Below are positions 35,278 through 46,765 of a stretch of DNA of 64,000 bases, one piece after another. Each line of letters starts with the position of its first letter. The first letter of the stretch is position 1. The position numbers and the translations under genes were made by a program. The notes below the pieces were generated by a model. It saw nothing but the letters and a program-made list of their open reading frames with translations. It had not been told where the DNA came from and did not search any database. Origin of the DNA: Chloranthus sessilifolius (taxonomy: Eukaryota > Streptophyta > Magnoliopsida > Chloranthales > Chloranthaceae); contig CM037585.1 of the NCBI GenBank assembly GCA_021018995.1, positions 72,108,646-72,172,645 of the forward strand. Direction: 5' to 3'.

Positions 35278-35278
<1 letters not shown>

Positions 35279-35328
<50 letters not shown>
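35279..35328. repeat. (AT)n(AG)n compound microsatellite
   Basis: AT run at 35279-35300 followed by an AG run at 35301-35328. It would lie just upstream of the TATA box of the 61-aa ORF. Confidence 0.95.
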
Positions 35329-35870
35329 CTCTGATTTCTTGGTAATCAAGTTAGTAGTGGATTTGAAAAGTAGGGACTCAAAAAAGAAATTAACCTTCTT
35401 CTTTGACTCTCAACGATTCTTTGTTGACCACAGTTTCTGTGACCATACTAGTTTCCTCGAAATTGTCTACCATTTTGCTCCATTTTTTCACAATTTTCTT
35501 CAGTTTTTCAATGCCTGGGATATTACACTGAAATTTCTCAGTTCTATAACATGGGCCACGAAATTCAAGAAAGTAAAAGTTGTTTAAGATGTATGCTTGG
35601 TTTGGATCATGTGTTAGTCTTATAGACAGAACAGTATATATAAGTTTAGCTTGGATGCAATCGGTATGGATCGATTCGGACTGTGATCATTCATGGGCCG
35701 CAAGTTGAATGAGCCATAAGTTGAAATTTGCACCGTTCAAATGATCATAACCGTCACGACAATGGAGTTTCTTGTGGTCCATGACAACAATGGAGATTTA
35801 CATAGTTGTTGTTATCTTAAAAGGGGTTGACTACTTGGAATCACATGATGGAGATATTTTTTCCAAGGTA
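35329..35870. other. Intergenic DNA, no gene seen
   Basis: AT-rich. The plus-strand ORFs at 35339-35587 and 35772-36005 have no recognisable domain and the second runs into a repeat. Confidence 0.4.
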
Positions 35871-36095
35871 TCTAATATTGGTCAATACCGATACATATCG
35901 GCGATAAGTAACGGTTTTTCGGCAAACCGATACGTATCGGTGCCGATGCATATCAGGTATCAACTCAGGTATTGGCATCCATTTCAGCCGATACAGGTTC
36001 TTTAAAAACAAAATACACTAATAGAACTTGGTATCGGCCGATTCATATCGGTCCTTCATGGACCGATACCCGATACCAGTACCCGAGTTGACACC
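35871..36095. repeat. CCGATACGTATCGG-rich repeat, copy 1
   Basis: Multiple near copies of the palindrome CCGATACGTATCGG (GATACATATCGG, GATACGTATCGG, GATGCATATC) within about 220 bp. The same repeat type occurs at 39735-39945. Probably a MITE-like or satellite-like dispersed repeat. Confidence 0.65.
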
Positions 36096-37163
36096 TTGGT
36101 TTTTTTTCGTCTCAATCTTTTAAACTATATCTCTTTAAATCATGTCTTCAAATCAGACGGCATACATGATGAAACCACTTTGTGAACAAGTCACCAAGTG
36201 GATAGTGTGCTTACATAATACCAACTCATCTTTTATTTTGTTTTATTTTACAACTTATGTCTGAGTAGGCATCCATCGGAGCGTCTCCTTTTGGGGGTGT
36301 CACCGACAGACTAATCCCGTCTCAGGAGACCCGCGGCCCCCCTAGCCTCGCGGGAATCCCAGTAATGGGGCAGGGAAACAAATCGATCACAGGACCATGG
36401 GAAGCATTCCCAATCCACCACTCACCTTAGGAAGTTTAGCCCAGAGTTACCTTCTTTGGGAGGTAACCATGCAAATTGAACCGGTACGAAGCAAACCAGT
36501 TCATAGTTCGGTTCGCCATCTTGATTGAGCATAATACCACTAATCGACCATCCTTCCGTGCTTTCACTGCTAAGTGAGTGAAAATTATATTATATATTGT
36601 AAATAAAAAATTAAAGTTTATCTAAAACTTAACTCAAATAATTTTATTTAATTTTTATTTTCGATTAAAAATGCATCCTACTACCAGCGAATTGGCAAAT
36701 CGCAAATTTCATACCTGTATTCAAACGGAGGGAAACAGCGAATCAGGTTAACTCTAGTTTAACCCATGGAGATAGCAATTTTCCAAGAAAGAATTGAAAA
36801 ATGAAACAAATGAAATCATGGGTTGTTCATTGAGAGCTTCTTGCGTAAGAGAGTACATCAAAATTGCACTGTTGATCTACAGTAAACACATGATTACACA
36901 GTGAATGAACTCAACTAAAAAAAACCAAAACCAAAACCAAACAAGCATTTCTTACAAAAACCGTTAGACTGAACCTGCTCGGGCCAACTTACGATCTCCG
37001 TGAGTCATCAAGCTTAAACCAAGATCAGAACCCTTTTTTCCCTATATCAGATCAGAAACTCTAACCTGTGCATAGAGATTAGAATGAATACATGTACATG
37101 GATGTGAATCTATACTGAGGAAGTCCTAGAAGAGATGATTCAGGCGAGTTGGTTTCACTTCGG
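36096..37163. other. Intergenic DNA and 3' flank of the O-fucosyltransferase gene
   Basis: Contains an isolated GC-rich block at about 36270-36440 that looks like part of a dispersed repeat but could not be classified. The 37000-37163 part is likely 3' UTR of the minus-strand gene. Confidence 0.4.
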
Positions 37164-40100
37164 TCACCTCTCCACGCCTTCGAGTTCTTCCTGATCTTCC
37201 ATTTGGACATCATCTTTGTTACTTGTTTCTGATCCGCCAACTTCGCGACCACCCATCTGCTGAAAGAACTGTCGCGTCGTAGGGTCATCATCGTCGAATT
37301 CCTCTTCGTTTTGCTTACCCTTCTCCAAGTGACCTGTTGTATCAGTATCCATCCAAGCAGGGCATTGGTATTCAACGCCGAGGGAAACATGAGCTTGCGA
37401 TTGATTTGAAGGACTCGAAGCATGGTGAGGCACACCTGAAGGCTCGTGAGTTAAGCATGAGCACTCGGGAACTGGGTGAGAGAGGAAGGCCAGTGGTTTA
37501 GAGCTCGAACATGCGTCGGTGAGTCCATCAAGTAGCGTTCTTCTGAGGTGCTGGCGTATGGATCTCAACCATGTCTGATTTGCTTGGTAGAAATGGTCAC
37601 GGATTTCATCTAATAGTTCGGCAACTACTTTTCTGCGGTGAGGCAAGCAGCAGAAGAAAGAAATAGTGGTGTAAGCTAGAGAGAGAGAGAGATCGGAAAC
37701 ATTTCAGGAATTGATAGACTTGGAAAAAAACTCATATGTTCTTGTTGTGTCTCATTTGATCATTAATCTGTGTTTGTCCTTCTTTTGTATCACTCATGAC
37801 TTCTATAAGTCGGAATGGGGAATTATTCGTTGAGGTAAATCAGCAAAAATTGGAACAAAACAGAGGAAATTATCAAGATTTGGAAATTATTCGGTGAGGA
37901 CAATAAATCACAATTCGGGAAAAAATACCAAACCTTGGAAATTTTCAGGAAGATATATTAGAAATTAATGAAACTTCGATTTTTTATATAAAACCCCGAT
38001 TCACTTATATTTAGTTGGATTTTAAAAATAAAAAACTATGATAATAATTTAACCAGAGACTGATAAAGATTATTTAGCCAAACTAAATAAATAACGAAGA
38101 TCACACTTCATGAAAAAATCGTGATTAAGATGATATATTTGCAATTTAACGGAAAAGTTTGAAAAAATTAGAAAGTATGCTAACTTTTCAGTTAGTCGCG
38201 ATTAAACTGTGAAATTTGTATTTGACTAAACATTTGCAATTTAAATGAGACCTATGGAAATTTCAGTGAATTTTGTTAGCATGATTCTGTATTGTGAGAA
38301 ATTACAAATAATAATAATAATAATAACAATAAAGCAAAGAAATGGAAAGAGAGAGACCTGTCGGGACGGAATGTTTTTGAGGAGGCAGACTCATAGAGCC
38401 TGTGGCCCATAACTAAGCTAGCGAAATTTGGATACCCCTTGCCATCTCGATCGAATCCAGTGATGAAGGCATCAGCTTCAACGCAAACCAAATAGTCAAT
38501 TGCTTCCCAGAGCAGCTTATGAGCATTCATCCTCAACTCCATAATCGTAACACCTGGCTCGCTATCTGATTCAGCTACCCAACCCCACCACCCCTCAACG
38601 TTGTATGGGTATTTCGGCCTCGAAGGAGGCGGTGGAAGTGGCCGAGGACGTGGACCAGAAGTTTTCCATGTATCGAGTTTAATTTTTTCTCTAAGAAAAG
38701 GTGGAGGCCGATGAAGAGAGCCAACCTGGCGATCCTCGTGCCCATAAATATTCATGAGTTCTCTAAAGGAGCTTAGGGAGGTCCTATCAACAACATTCTC
38801 AAACATGGCATGAAGAGGGATCAGTGCCCTTTGACCACCAAATACTTCCCCTCCTGCAACGTATATTATCGTGTCTGATGAGTAGCCATATGCACGAAGA
38901 AGAATACCAACCTGTTTAAAAAAATACATAAAATAAGATACTTACCAATCAATTACGATTTCCGTCAATGCATCCTATAATTTATTTATTATTGCTATTT
39001 TGTTTAACTTTACATTCAGTATGGACATTGGAACTGCCCTCCATTTTATTTTACGTTAGTATCGGGTATCCAACCCAAATGTCAGCGCTCTTGGTGTGAA
39101 ACCATCATGTCTTCTGTGTGATTTGACACCTATGATATCATTATTTTATTGTGTAAAAAATTGAAATGCAATATGATCACCATCATATGATTCAACGAGG
39201 TTAAATGATATCAATATTTAATTGTGTAAAAATAACAGTATGTTGGACCTCGTCACCATAAATTTTAGATGGTGTTTGACTGCTTTGAATCAAACAATGG
39301 AGGTTGTTTTCAACCCAATCTTTTACATGAAAGATATTTAGATCATGGTGCATCTATCAGATAGTGCACATGTTGATTCCACATGGCACACGTCCCAACA
39401 AGTGACGCGAGTACCAAGTCCATTGGTGCTCGTGCCGCTTAATACAAACTCATACCTAATAGTGACCCATTTTCTCTGCTTACCATATCCCTTGGGAAGA
39501 AAATCCTAGCTTTTCTTCCCTAGGATGTTTTCCCAGGGTTAAAACCCTGGGACAGTGTGCCCCATGGCAGTGCCACATTGCCCCCTGGTTTTTTCTTTTT
39601 TCTTTTTAATTAAAAAAAAAACATATACAGCCTCAATCTAATGATCTGAATATGAATGGTGACTTGAGTTTGTATTTCATCATTGGCTCTAGCAGCCATT
39701 TACCAGAGTGGTCAAAAGCATGGGTCAAAATTTCGTCCGATACCGATATGTATCAGACGATACGTATCGGTTTTGGACTGGGACGATATGGTTCATTCAA
39801 TGTACTGTTTCGTCATTTTGTATGCATATGCCCGGACGATACATTCAATGTATCGTCCGGTATTTTACTATTCCGATACGTATCGTCCGATACGTATCGG
39901 TTTTGAGCTCGGACGATACGTATCGGATACCCGGTATTTTGACCCATAGTCAAAAGTCATTAAAATGATATTGTTTATTTTATTTATTCATTTATTATTT
40001 TGAATGGTCCTTGATGGACTTTATGGACATCCATGTGGCACCCAACTGGCATCCAACTGCCCAAGGTTGGCACCCGTGGTGTGAGGTGTGCAATATCAAG

Positions 40101-41479
40101 GTTGCAACATTGTCAACCTTCTACTTGAGCTACAAGCCCAACAACTCTTATGTTGTGTCGGGAGGCAAATTTTGAAATCCAAATTTTGTTTCCAAAAGAT
40201 GGCTCAGAGTGTAGGTTATTACTCACACAAACATATTTTTGAATATTCATTAATTCTTGCGTAACCTAATACATCCAACTTTCTAATCCTTCCAGGTGAA
40301 AGTAAACAATGTAGTGTCATTTTCAGTGAGTTGGTATTAGGTACCCGACTCGAGTGCCAGCCTTGGCACTCAGTCATCTCCCTCCGACAACCTTAGGAAT
40401 GCACAAATATTGAGGAGCACCAAATCCATGAAAAGGTCACGTGTACTTCACTGATATCTGTGCTCATACATTACTGAGCACTTCCTGAGGCTTGACCATT
40501 TAAAAATGAGATTGAACCGAGTGCCAATGCTAGCACTCGGGTTGGGTACCTAATACCAACGTCATTTTCATTCCCTCTTGAACTGTTGGTATAGGTTGTA
40601 GTTCAATGCCCATTTAGGCAACGCCAGCATGCTAAACTTTGGAGAACTATGCATGGTTACCAAGTTGGAATTCAAGAAAAAAATGGGCAAGGCAAAATAC
40701 GTAAAAAACGGCAAAATTAGGCAGGACTTGGGAAAAAATCGTAAAAACGCGTTTAAAATGAAAAAATCGTGAATTTTTCAAAACAGCTCATTTTTTTTTG
40801 TGTGTGGGTTGTGGGGTGGACATGTTTTAAATGCGTTAGCAGCGTTTTATGAAAAAAAAATGTGTTTGCGATTCTTTAAAAAAAATCAGCGATTTTGACA
40901 AATATTTATGTGATCGGGTGGAAACCTTATTAACTTTTTTTTTTTTTTTTCGATGAAGGTTGAAACCTTATAACTTGCTAGCTCCTATCATATCTTACCT
41001 CCTCCGGCATTAGCGGACATGAACCGTTAAGATGCTGCTTAACAGAATCCACAGAAAGATTCCCATCCACAATCCCGCGTTTGATCATCCAAAATCTTCT
41101 ATGTTGTATGAGTTCAGTGTGCACATCCTTTGGAATGTTTGGAGAGATGATGTAGAAAGCCAGATATGAGACAAGTTTCCTAAACTAGTGAAAAGTAACT
41201 TCAAATTAGAGATTATGTTTCATAGACTTAATACCTGGAAGAGTTCAGAGCAACCATAATAAGCTAGAGCATCTTTAGTCAATCCAGGATCATATGCAAG
41301 AAATAGTCGTCCAGAAGATCGTATTCTGATAGATTTTACGAAGACCTTTGTAAAATAAGAGAATGTATTATTTTGAAATCAAAGATACATGATTAGAGCT
41401 GTCAAACAGGTTGGGTCTGGCTGAAAATTAGGTCGACCTGGCCAGACCAGAAAAACCAGATCAGGTCATGCCAACCTGG

Positions 41480-41563
<84 letters not shown>

Positions 41564-43302
41564 CGGGTCAGGTCAGATGCTTCAAGCCTGACCCTGGAGG
41601 GCCAAATTTTGTCCCCGAACTGGTTCATAAATTGGGTTGGGCGGGTCGGTTTAACGGTGACCTGACCTGTTGACAGCCCTATACGTGGTAGATACGAGAA
41701 TGTGTGGTCATCACCTTTGTAGGACTTTGGTGGCAAGTTGCTGGACCTCCTGTCGGAATCGAAGGGCATGAAATGCAACCCTACATCTCAACCTTTGGTA
41801 CTCTTCAAGATTAGGTGGAAGAATAGCCTGTCTCAGAAGCAAAAAAAATGATCTCTATCATTTCAGTGATATAAAGACTTAATTATTACTTACGAATCAT
41901 TTTTCAAGAATAAGTTTCTCAAAAACAATTTTCAGCATTCAGCACTAGAATGAAGTAAATTGACTATCTGATACATCCAGAAAATTTAATGAATTTGGTG
42001 CAAAAAGATGACCCATTGGCTTTACATTGATCGTTTAGGCATAAAGATGAGCATGACCAAAACAGCTAGATTCACCATCCACGTGTAGCACATTTCTGAC
42101 CAATCCAAATCGTCCAAATGATATGTCATCATTGGAACTGAACTCAACCCAAAAGTCACTACCATCAGAGGATTCATACCATCCGTTCATAGCACTTAAC
42201 TATGGACCCTGCAGTAAATATAAACATTTTCCACATAAAAGTACTATAATCAGACGGATCAAATCCTGATTGCTGCGATTTTTGGGCTGAGTTCACTAAA
42301 ATGGGGCCCGCCATTTGGATGACTTGGATTGGTAAAAAAACTTGTGCCACTTGGCCTAGAAGTGGGATGACAAGAGTGTCATCGCAACCAGACGGTGACC
42401 TTTGGTTACTCCAAAAGGAAAATAACTACAATAAAGACCATGCAAAGAACATGTTACAATGGTAAGAATTAACACCATTACCTGCAAGCATCCACCATCT
42501 GAAACAAGTAATTCAACTACAGAATGCTTCTTTAAAACCGGAAGAACTGATTCAAGATAAAAATCTGGAGAAGCTGAACGAGGAACTCTAAACACAGGGA
42601 TCTCTTTCTTCCTCCTTGCCTCTTTAAATTTTTTGGGCAGAGTTTTTACAACTAAAACATCCTTAACTAATGCTACTATGAATTGATCCTCATTATAAAG
42701 GTAGGCAAAACTCTTGAAATTGGAGCTGCAAAAAACCAGTCAAAAAGAAGATAACAAGGCCAAAGTATTTCTATCAGCATAGTTTGGCAACGCTCCCACA
42801 GGGCCTGATTCCAGCTTCTAGCTTTGAAAACCAGGAACACAGTAAAAATTACTATTTGGTAAAACTCACTTCTCGAACTCATTCTCACTAAGCAGTTCCA
42901 GGAATCAGTTTTAAGTTAAAAATGGGCAGAATCTGGAATCGGCAAATATCCGCTTCTGGATTCCACATTTGTGGAATCAGTTTTAATTTAAAGCAGTGCA
43001 CCGGGTGCCGTTGCCAAACATGGCCTTAACAATGATATGAGTTTTAAATTTCCTAGGGAGATTGACCTTATCCCTTTGCTACTTGTTGTCGATTGGAGCT
43101 CAGGAATTACTAAGGTAGCATCGAGAAGTCGAGAAGCGACGACCACATCACAGATCTGCAAGAACAAGAAAATAAACAAGCATTCTCGTAAACATTATAG
43201 ATTTCTTATATAAATGGAGTTAATACGGCATCCTTACTGAACTCCTGATCTCATGGAAACCCCCTCGTATCCTAACAAAGATGTAGCCATTGTTTTGTAA
43301 AC
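37164..43302 (-). CDS. GDP-fucose protein O-fucosyltransferase family protein (5' exon(s) missing)
   Basis: Plant O-FucT family (PF10250/DUF246 type), Golgi glycosyltransferases thought to use GDP-fucose. Exons, 5' to 3' on the minus strand: 43302-43238, 43155-43067, 42725-42482, 41827-41715, 41325-41235, 41127-40999, 38911-38358, 37632-37164. All introns are GT-AG and phases agree from exon to exon. The first listed exon could start at 43308. Landmarks are NNGYIFVRIRGGFHEIR, ICDVVVASRLLDATLVIPEL, LVSDGGCLQ, LRCRVAFHALRF, MPEEVGILLRAYGYSSD, IYVAGGEVFGGQ, PLHAMFENVVDRTSLS and EADAFITGFDRDGKGYPNFA. The acidic, low-complexity C terminus ends LEGVER. The N-terminal part with start codon and membrane anchor was not found up to 64000. 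The order resembles the Arabidopsis At4g24530-type member, from memory. No stop or frameshift in the exons seen. Confidence 0.85.
39735..39945. repeat. CCGATACGTATCGG-rich repeat, copy 2 (intronic)
   Basis: In the intron between O-FucT exons 40999 and 38911. Contains CCGATACGTATCGTCCG and TCGGACGATACGTATCGG, partly as mirrored halves around a CATTCAATGTA centre. Same repeat type as 35871-36095. Confidence 0.7.
40326..40560. mobile_element. Mutator-like MITE with 10-bp target duplication (intronic)
   Basis: 235 bp. Ends are inverted: left GTTGGTATTAGGTACCC (from 40330) and right, on the other strand, the same 17 bases, followed by CGAGTGCCA/GAGTGCCAA-type inner parts. The flanks GTCATTTTCA at 40316-40325 and 40561-40570 are identical, a 10-bp duplication as made by Mutator-like elements (9-11 bp). 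Lies in an O-FucT intron. Confidence 0.75.
41394..41681. mobile_element. hAT-type MITE with expanded AT core (intronic)
   Basis: 288 bp. Left end TAGAGCTGTCAAACAGG and right end (other strand) TAGGGCTGTCAACAGG are inverted. The 8-bp flanks TACATGAT and TACGTGGT agree at six positions. The centre holds a 78-base AT run. Sits in the O-FucT intron between exons 41715 and 41325. Confidence 0.65.
41483..41560. repeat. (AT)n microsatellite, 78 bases
   Basis: Uninterrupted AT repeat inside the intronic hAT-type MITE. The apparent Ile/Tyr ORF across it is an artefact. Confidence 0.97.
42081..42352. mobile_element. Fold-back/MITE-like inverted repeat (intronic)
   Basis: Arms at 42081-42120 and 42312-42352 are imperfect reverse complements (ACCAATCCAAATCGTCCAAATG against CATTTGGATGACTTGGATTGGT, plus GTAGCAC/GTGCCAC), in an O-FucT intron. 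Target duplication not resolved. Confidence 0.5.
42775..43027. mobile_element. Harbinger/Tourist-like MITE (intronic)
   Basis: Left CATAGTTTGGCAACG and, at the right on the other strand, GGCCATGTTTGGCAACG form terminal inverted repeats of the Tourist type. About 250 bp, in the intron between exons 43067 and 42725. The TAA beside the right end fits the TTA/TAA target. Left end not exact. Confidence 0.5.
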
Positions 43303-43760
43303 CTGGAGCTGCCATAAAGTACTTGAGGTAAGAAAATACCACTTGATGAAATGATCAATATACACATGTAAAAAAATAACTGAAAAAAAGTACATAGAAG
43401 AGAATATTTGAAGAGAACAAGGACTTTATAAAACAGTGGGCTATAGCACTATCCAATTTTCATGCCATTTAATATAGAGGTGTGGTCTGACATCGTCGAG
43501 AATGGTATAGCTGTCTAGACTTCCTTAACAACTGGAATAGCAATTTTGAGATGGTGAAAATTTTAATAGACTAGTGGAAGCTAGCACCCTTCTAGAGAGG
43601 TAAAAAAAAATCCTCTGTTAGGTTTTGACATCCTACAGTGGTTGAAGTAGAATCACGTAATACCATTAGTTGGGCTCCAGAAAAAAGCTCCGGCCGGTGA
43701 ACGTTAGCAGTAAATCATCATAGACTTATCCCATCTATTTGGGGTCAAAATTTTGAGAGC

Positions 43761-43796
<36 letters not shown>

Positions 43797-43959
43797 TTGG
43801 CTGTGAATATTGATGTTTATTTGGAATAAGTCATCATTAATTTTCTTGAGGAATTTACTAAGGGAGCTATTACTTGCACAAGCTTTTCAAGGGATTGCCC
43901 CATATTAGTAAATAAAATGATATTATCTATTTTTTAAATGACTAAGTCATCCTAGAACT
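43303..43959. other. Upstream intron or broken 5' side of the O-FucT gene
   Basis: No further O-FucT exon seen. Contains a (GA)n run at 43764-43793. The next feature on the right is retrotransposon DNA. Confidence 0.4.
43764..43793. repeat. (GA)n microsatellite
   Basis: Uninterrupted GA repeat of about 30 bases. Confidence 0.95.
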
Positions 43960-44990
43960 TACTAAATGCAATGCTAGGGCTGAGATTAGGATCAAAATTA
44001 ATTCAAACAATTAATAAGTAACAATTTCTCTTAACAAATTATCACGAAAAATTCTAGAAATCCAATTAGATGCTTTAATTCCGGCCCAAAATAGCGTTAC
44101 TTTCGTGTACGTTCCCTATCGCGGATCTAGAAGACTAGGGTTCTTATGAACGGCTAGATCTCCAATAGTTTTACGGCGTCGAACAAACTCGCAAGTGGGT
44201 TCTCTCAATACCAAACGAAAATAAAAGGCTAATACAGTTAATGATGAACAAAAGGTTGATTTTTTATTTTTATGAGATTAATAGGCTAGATCTGAGATTT
44301 AATGGATAAATAAATAATTAGGTTTAAGCTACTTACGCAAACCGTAGATCTAAATAAGATAGAGATGGAAGAAGATTTGGTCTCGCACCAAACCGCAAGT
44401 GGGAATCGAAGAATCACTCTCCGTTTGAGGGAGTCACACCCTCACGAAAGTTTAAAACTCTCAATTTTGCATAAGCAATTTTCATTAACCAAAAAGTTCT
44501 AATAAAATTGTTTACAAGCCTTTAAATAGGCTAACCAATGCATAAAACTAGAAATCCTAGTGTAACTCTAATTCCTAGTTCAAACAAAAGAAATATCCTA
44601 ATTCTTCTAAAACAATAAAATAAAATCCTAAAATAATAAGGAAACTAAACATATTTCTAATAAAAGAAACAGATCCTATTTTCTAAAATAAAATAAGAAA
44701 AGAAACTAATCCTAATTAAATTAGGAGTTTTGAAATTCGTCACTTTCTGTGCAGCTTCCGAAAACTGACCATAACTTCTTCAATACTTGTCGGAATTTCA
44801 CGTTTTTTGGCTCGTTGAAAATCTACTTCGATAAGCTTTCAAATATAACCAATTTTGCATCAATCCGACTTTGTTTGACACTTCAAAATAGGCCAAGCAT
44901 AAAAGTGACGGGATTGAAAGTTGAAGACCCTAATAAATTTTGGATTTTCTTCTTTCTAATCAAACGGGTCTTTAACGAGCCTTTTTTTTA
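43960..44990 (-). repeat. LTR-like 3' end of the gypsy fragment
   Basis: AT-rich stretch with the same order of features as the direct repeats at 60294 and 63193: AATTAATTCAAACAATTAAT near the left, GATCTAGAAGACTAGGG, TTTTCATTAAccAAAA, and 'TTACAAGCCTTTAAATAGGC'. It follows the chromodomain end. Boundaries are approximate. Confidence 0.45.
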
Positions 44991-45199
44991 AAACCCATTC
45001 GCGGGTCCACTTTCTATTTTGACGTCTCCTCTTTATCGGACCACGATTCAAACAAGCGGATCTAAAGTTCGCATCAATCCCCTCTACTTTGAAAAAGTTC
45101 GACCTCGAACTTTGGTTGGCATGGATTTTCACGGTCGCGATCACAGACAATATATAGGGAAGCTCAGTCGGAAGCGGTCTGAATCGGACCTCCCCATCA

Positions 45200-45840
45200 A
45201 CTCTCCCCGAGTTAGAAGGATGTATTCCCGATAAATACTGGTTGTGATAGAGGTCCAAGAGATTCGAGTCAATCTGCTGAAACTCTTGTGTAATCCAAGT
45301 ATTTTCTTAATCGCTCTTTTTCTTCCACTTGACCAAATACTTCTGAAGTCCCCCTTGGTTGGTGGACACAATCTGACCTTCCACTACATCTTCGATGATC
45401 TCACGAGTTTGCCAAGTAGGTGGGGGTAGAAGTGTGGGTAGGGGAATTATTGGTTCATCAAATATAGAAGGGTCAAAGGGGTTGGCAGGGATGGTTGAAG
45501 GGTCGTGGAATGGAACAAGTGCCTCCACGTTGAAAGTCGTGCTAATCCCCAAATCCGGTGAAAGATCTAAGATGTAAGCATTAGAACCAGCGCACTTCAA
45601 GATCTGATAGGGTCCAGCACTGCGAGCTTATAACTTCTTTGCAACTCCTTGCGAGAATCGCTCAGGTCTATTCCGAACCATCACAAAATCACCCTCTTGA
45701 AATTCTTTGAACTTTCTAGGAGAATCTGCAAAAAACTTTTATTTTCTATTGTTCGCATTAATTCTTTTCTTAATCTTAGCATATAACTCATGAATGCAAT
45801 ATGCAAAAGTGGTTGCAGACTCTGATGACCTTTGATAAAT
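45200..45840 (-). pseudogene. Integrase C-terminal region with chromodomain
   Basis: Reads TTFAYCIHELYAKIKKRIN, then FKEFQEGDFVMVRNRPERFSQG, a stop, GPYQILKCAGSNAYILDL (GPY/F-type module), STTFNVEALVPFHD, and a chromodomain (EIIEDVVEGQIVSTNQGGLQ, KYLVKWKKKSD, stop, ENTWI). The homologous piece at 61424-61893 reads NAYVLEPP and SSTFNVEDLVPYLG. In chromoviruses this C-terminal domain steers integration to chromatin. Inactive here. Confidence 0.75.
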
Positions 45841-46765
45841 GAATATTGGGAGAAATCTGTGTTCTAGTATTCGGCTTACCCTTCCACTGGATGAGGTATG
45901 TCTGATGTTTCTCAGATTACGTTCTCCTTGCAGTCCAAGTGTTGACAATTTTTTGTTTACCTTTCCACTTAAAACGATACTCTCGATATGTTTGGTGTGT
46001 ATTTACCTTGGTAACAAAATATGGATCTCCCAAAACTTTTCCATCTAACATCTTCACATATTGTTCAGGCGGGTATTTGAAAATCAATGAGTAGATAAGA
46101 TTGGGCTCAAGTGGATGGGCATCAAGGAATGGGTTTGAAGGTTTTGTTGTTGGACCTAAAAAAGGTGTATGTGCATCTACAGACTCTATATGCTCATGTG
46201 TAGGTGACACTACTGACACTAAGGACTCTTGTGTGAATGACTCAAGTGATATTAATGGCTCATGTACACTCGACTCGATTAACTCGTGTGTACTCGCTTC
46301 AACCAAAAGCAAAGACTTTGGGATACTCGATTCAATTGACCCTAATGGTTATTGTGTACCTAGTTCGATGGACTCACGTATACTCATTTCAAGGGGCACC
46401 AACAAGTCGTGTGTACCCAACTCTATGGATACCAATGACTCATAGGCAAGTGACTCGATTGGTTCATGTGTGGGTGACTCAACATGACTCAACATCACTA
46501 CTCACAAGGGAAATAGAAGTTTCTTTAATACGAACTAGACTTTCAACAGCTTCTTCTATCTCCTCTTCACTCATCACGATACTAGGGTCATACACAATTT
46601 CTTCCACGTTTACATTTCCCGGCTCTTCAAAACTCTCTTTTAGTCAATAAATTTTGAGCGAAAAATTTCGTGGGGCATCGATAAGCAAAGTGTCTAAATC
46701 CGTGACACTTGTAATATTTGTTGCGACCACTAGTTTTTGGGCTCTCAATAATTGCTAATTTCCCG

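Larger units (their letters stand above)
43960..46760 (-). mobile_element. Chromovirus-type Ty3/gypsy fragment
   Basis: Minus-strand remnant. From right to left: a gag zinc-knuckle piece (YYKCHGFRHFAYRCP, about 46740-46690, with the first Cys apparently lost), an acidic linker (about 46620-46550), a spacer of imperfect repeats, and a chromodomain-like piece (YREYRFKWKGKQKIVNTW, about 45990-45920). The integrase C-terminal part, a second chromodomain and an LTR-like region (43960-44990) follow. Protease, RT, RNase H and the integrase core are missing. Two chromodomain-like pieces suggest a chimera of two related elements. Confidence 0.6.

Noticed and set aside
41127-41184. Extension of the O-FucT exon with FRKLVSYLAFYIISPNIPK
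   Set aside because: An upstream acceptor at 41184 keeps the frame, but joining at 41127 gives the family-typical FQ-DVHTELIQHRR; the extra part is read as intron.
41468-41665. ORF of repeated Ile-Tyr residues
   Set aside because: Direct translation of an AT microsatellite inside a MITE.
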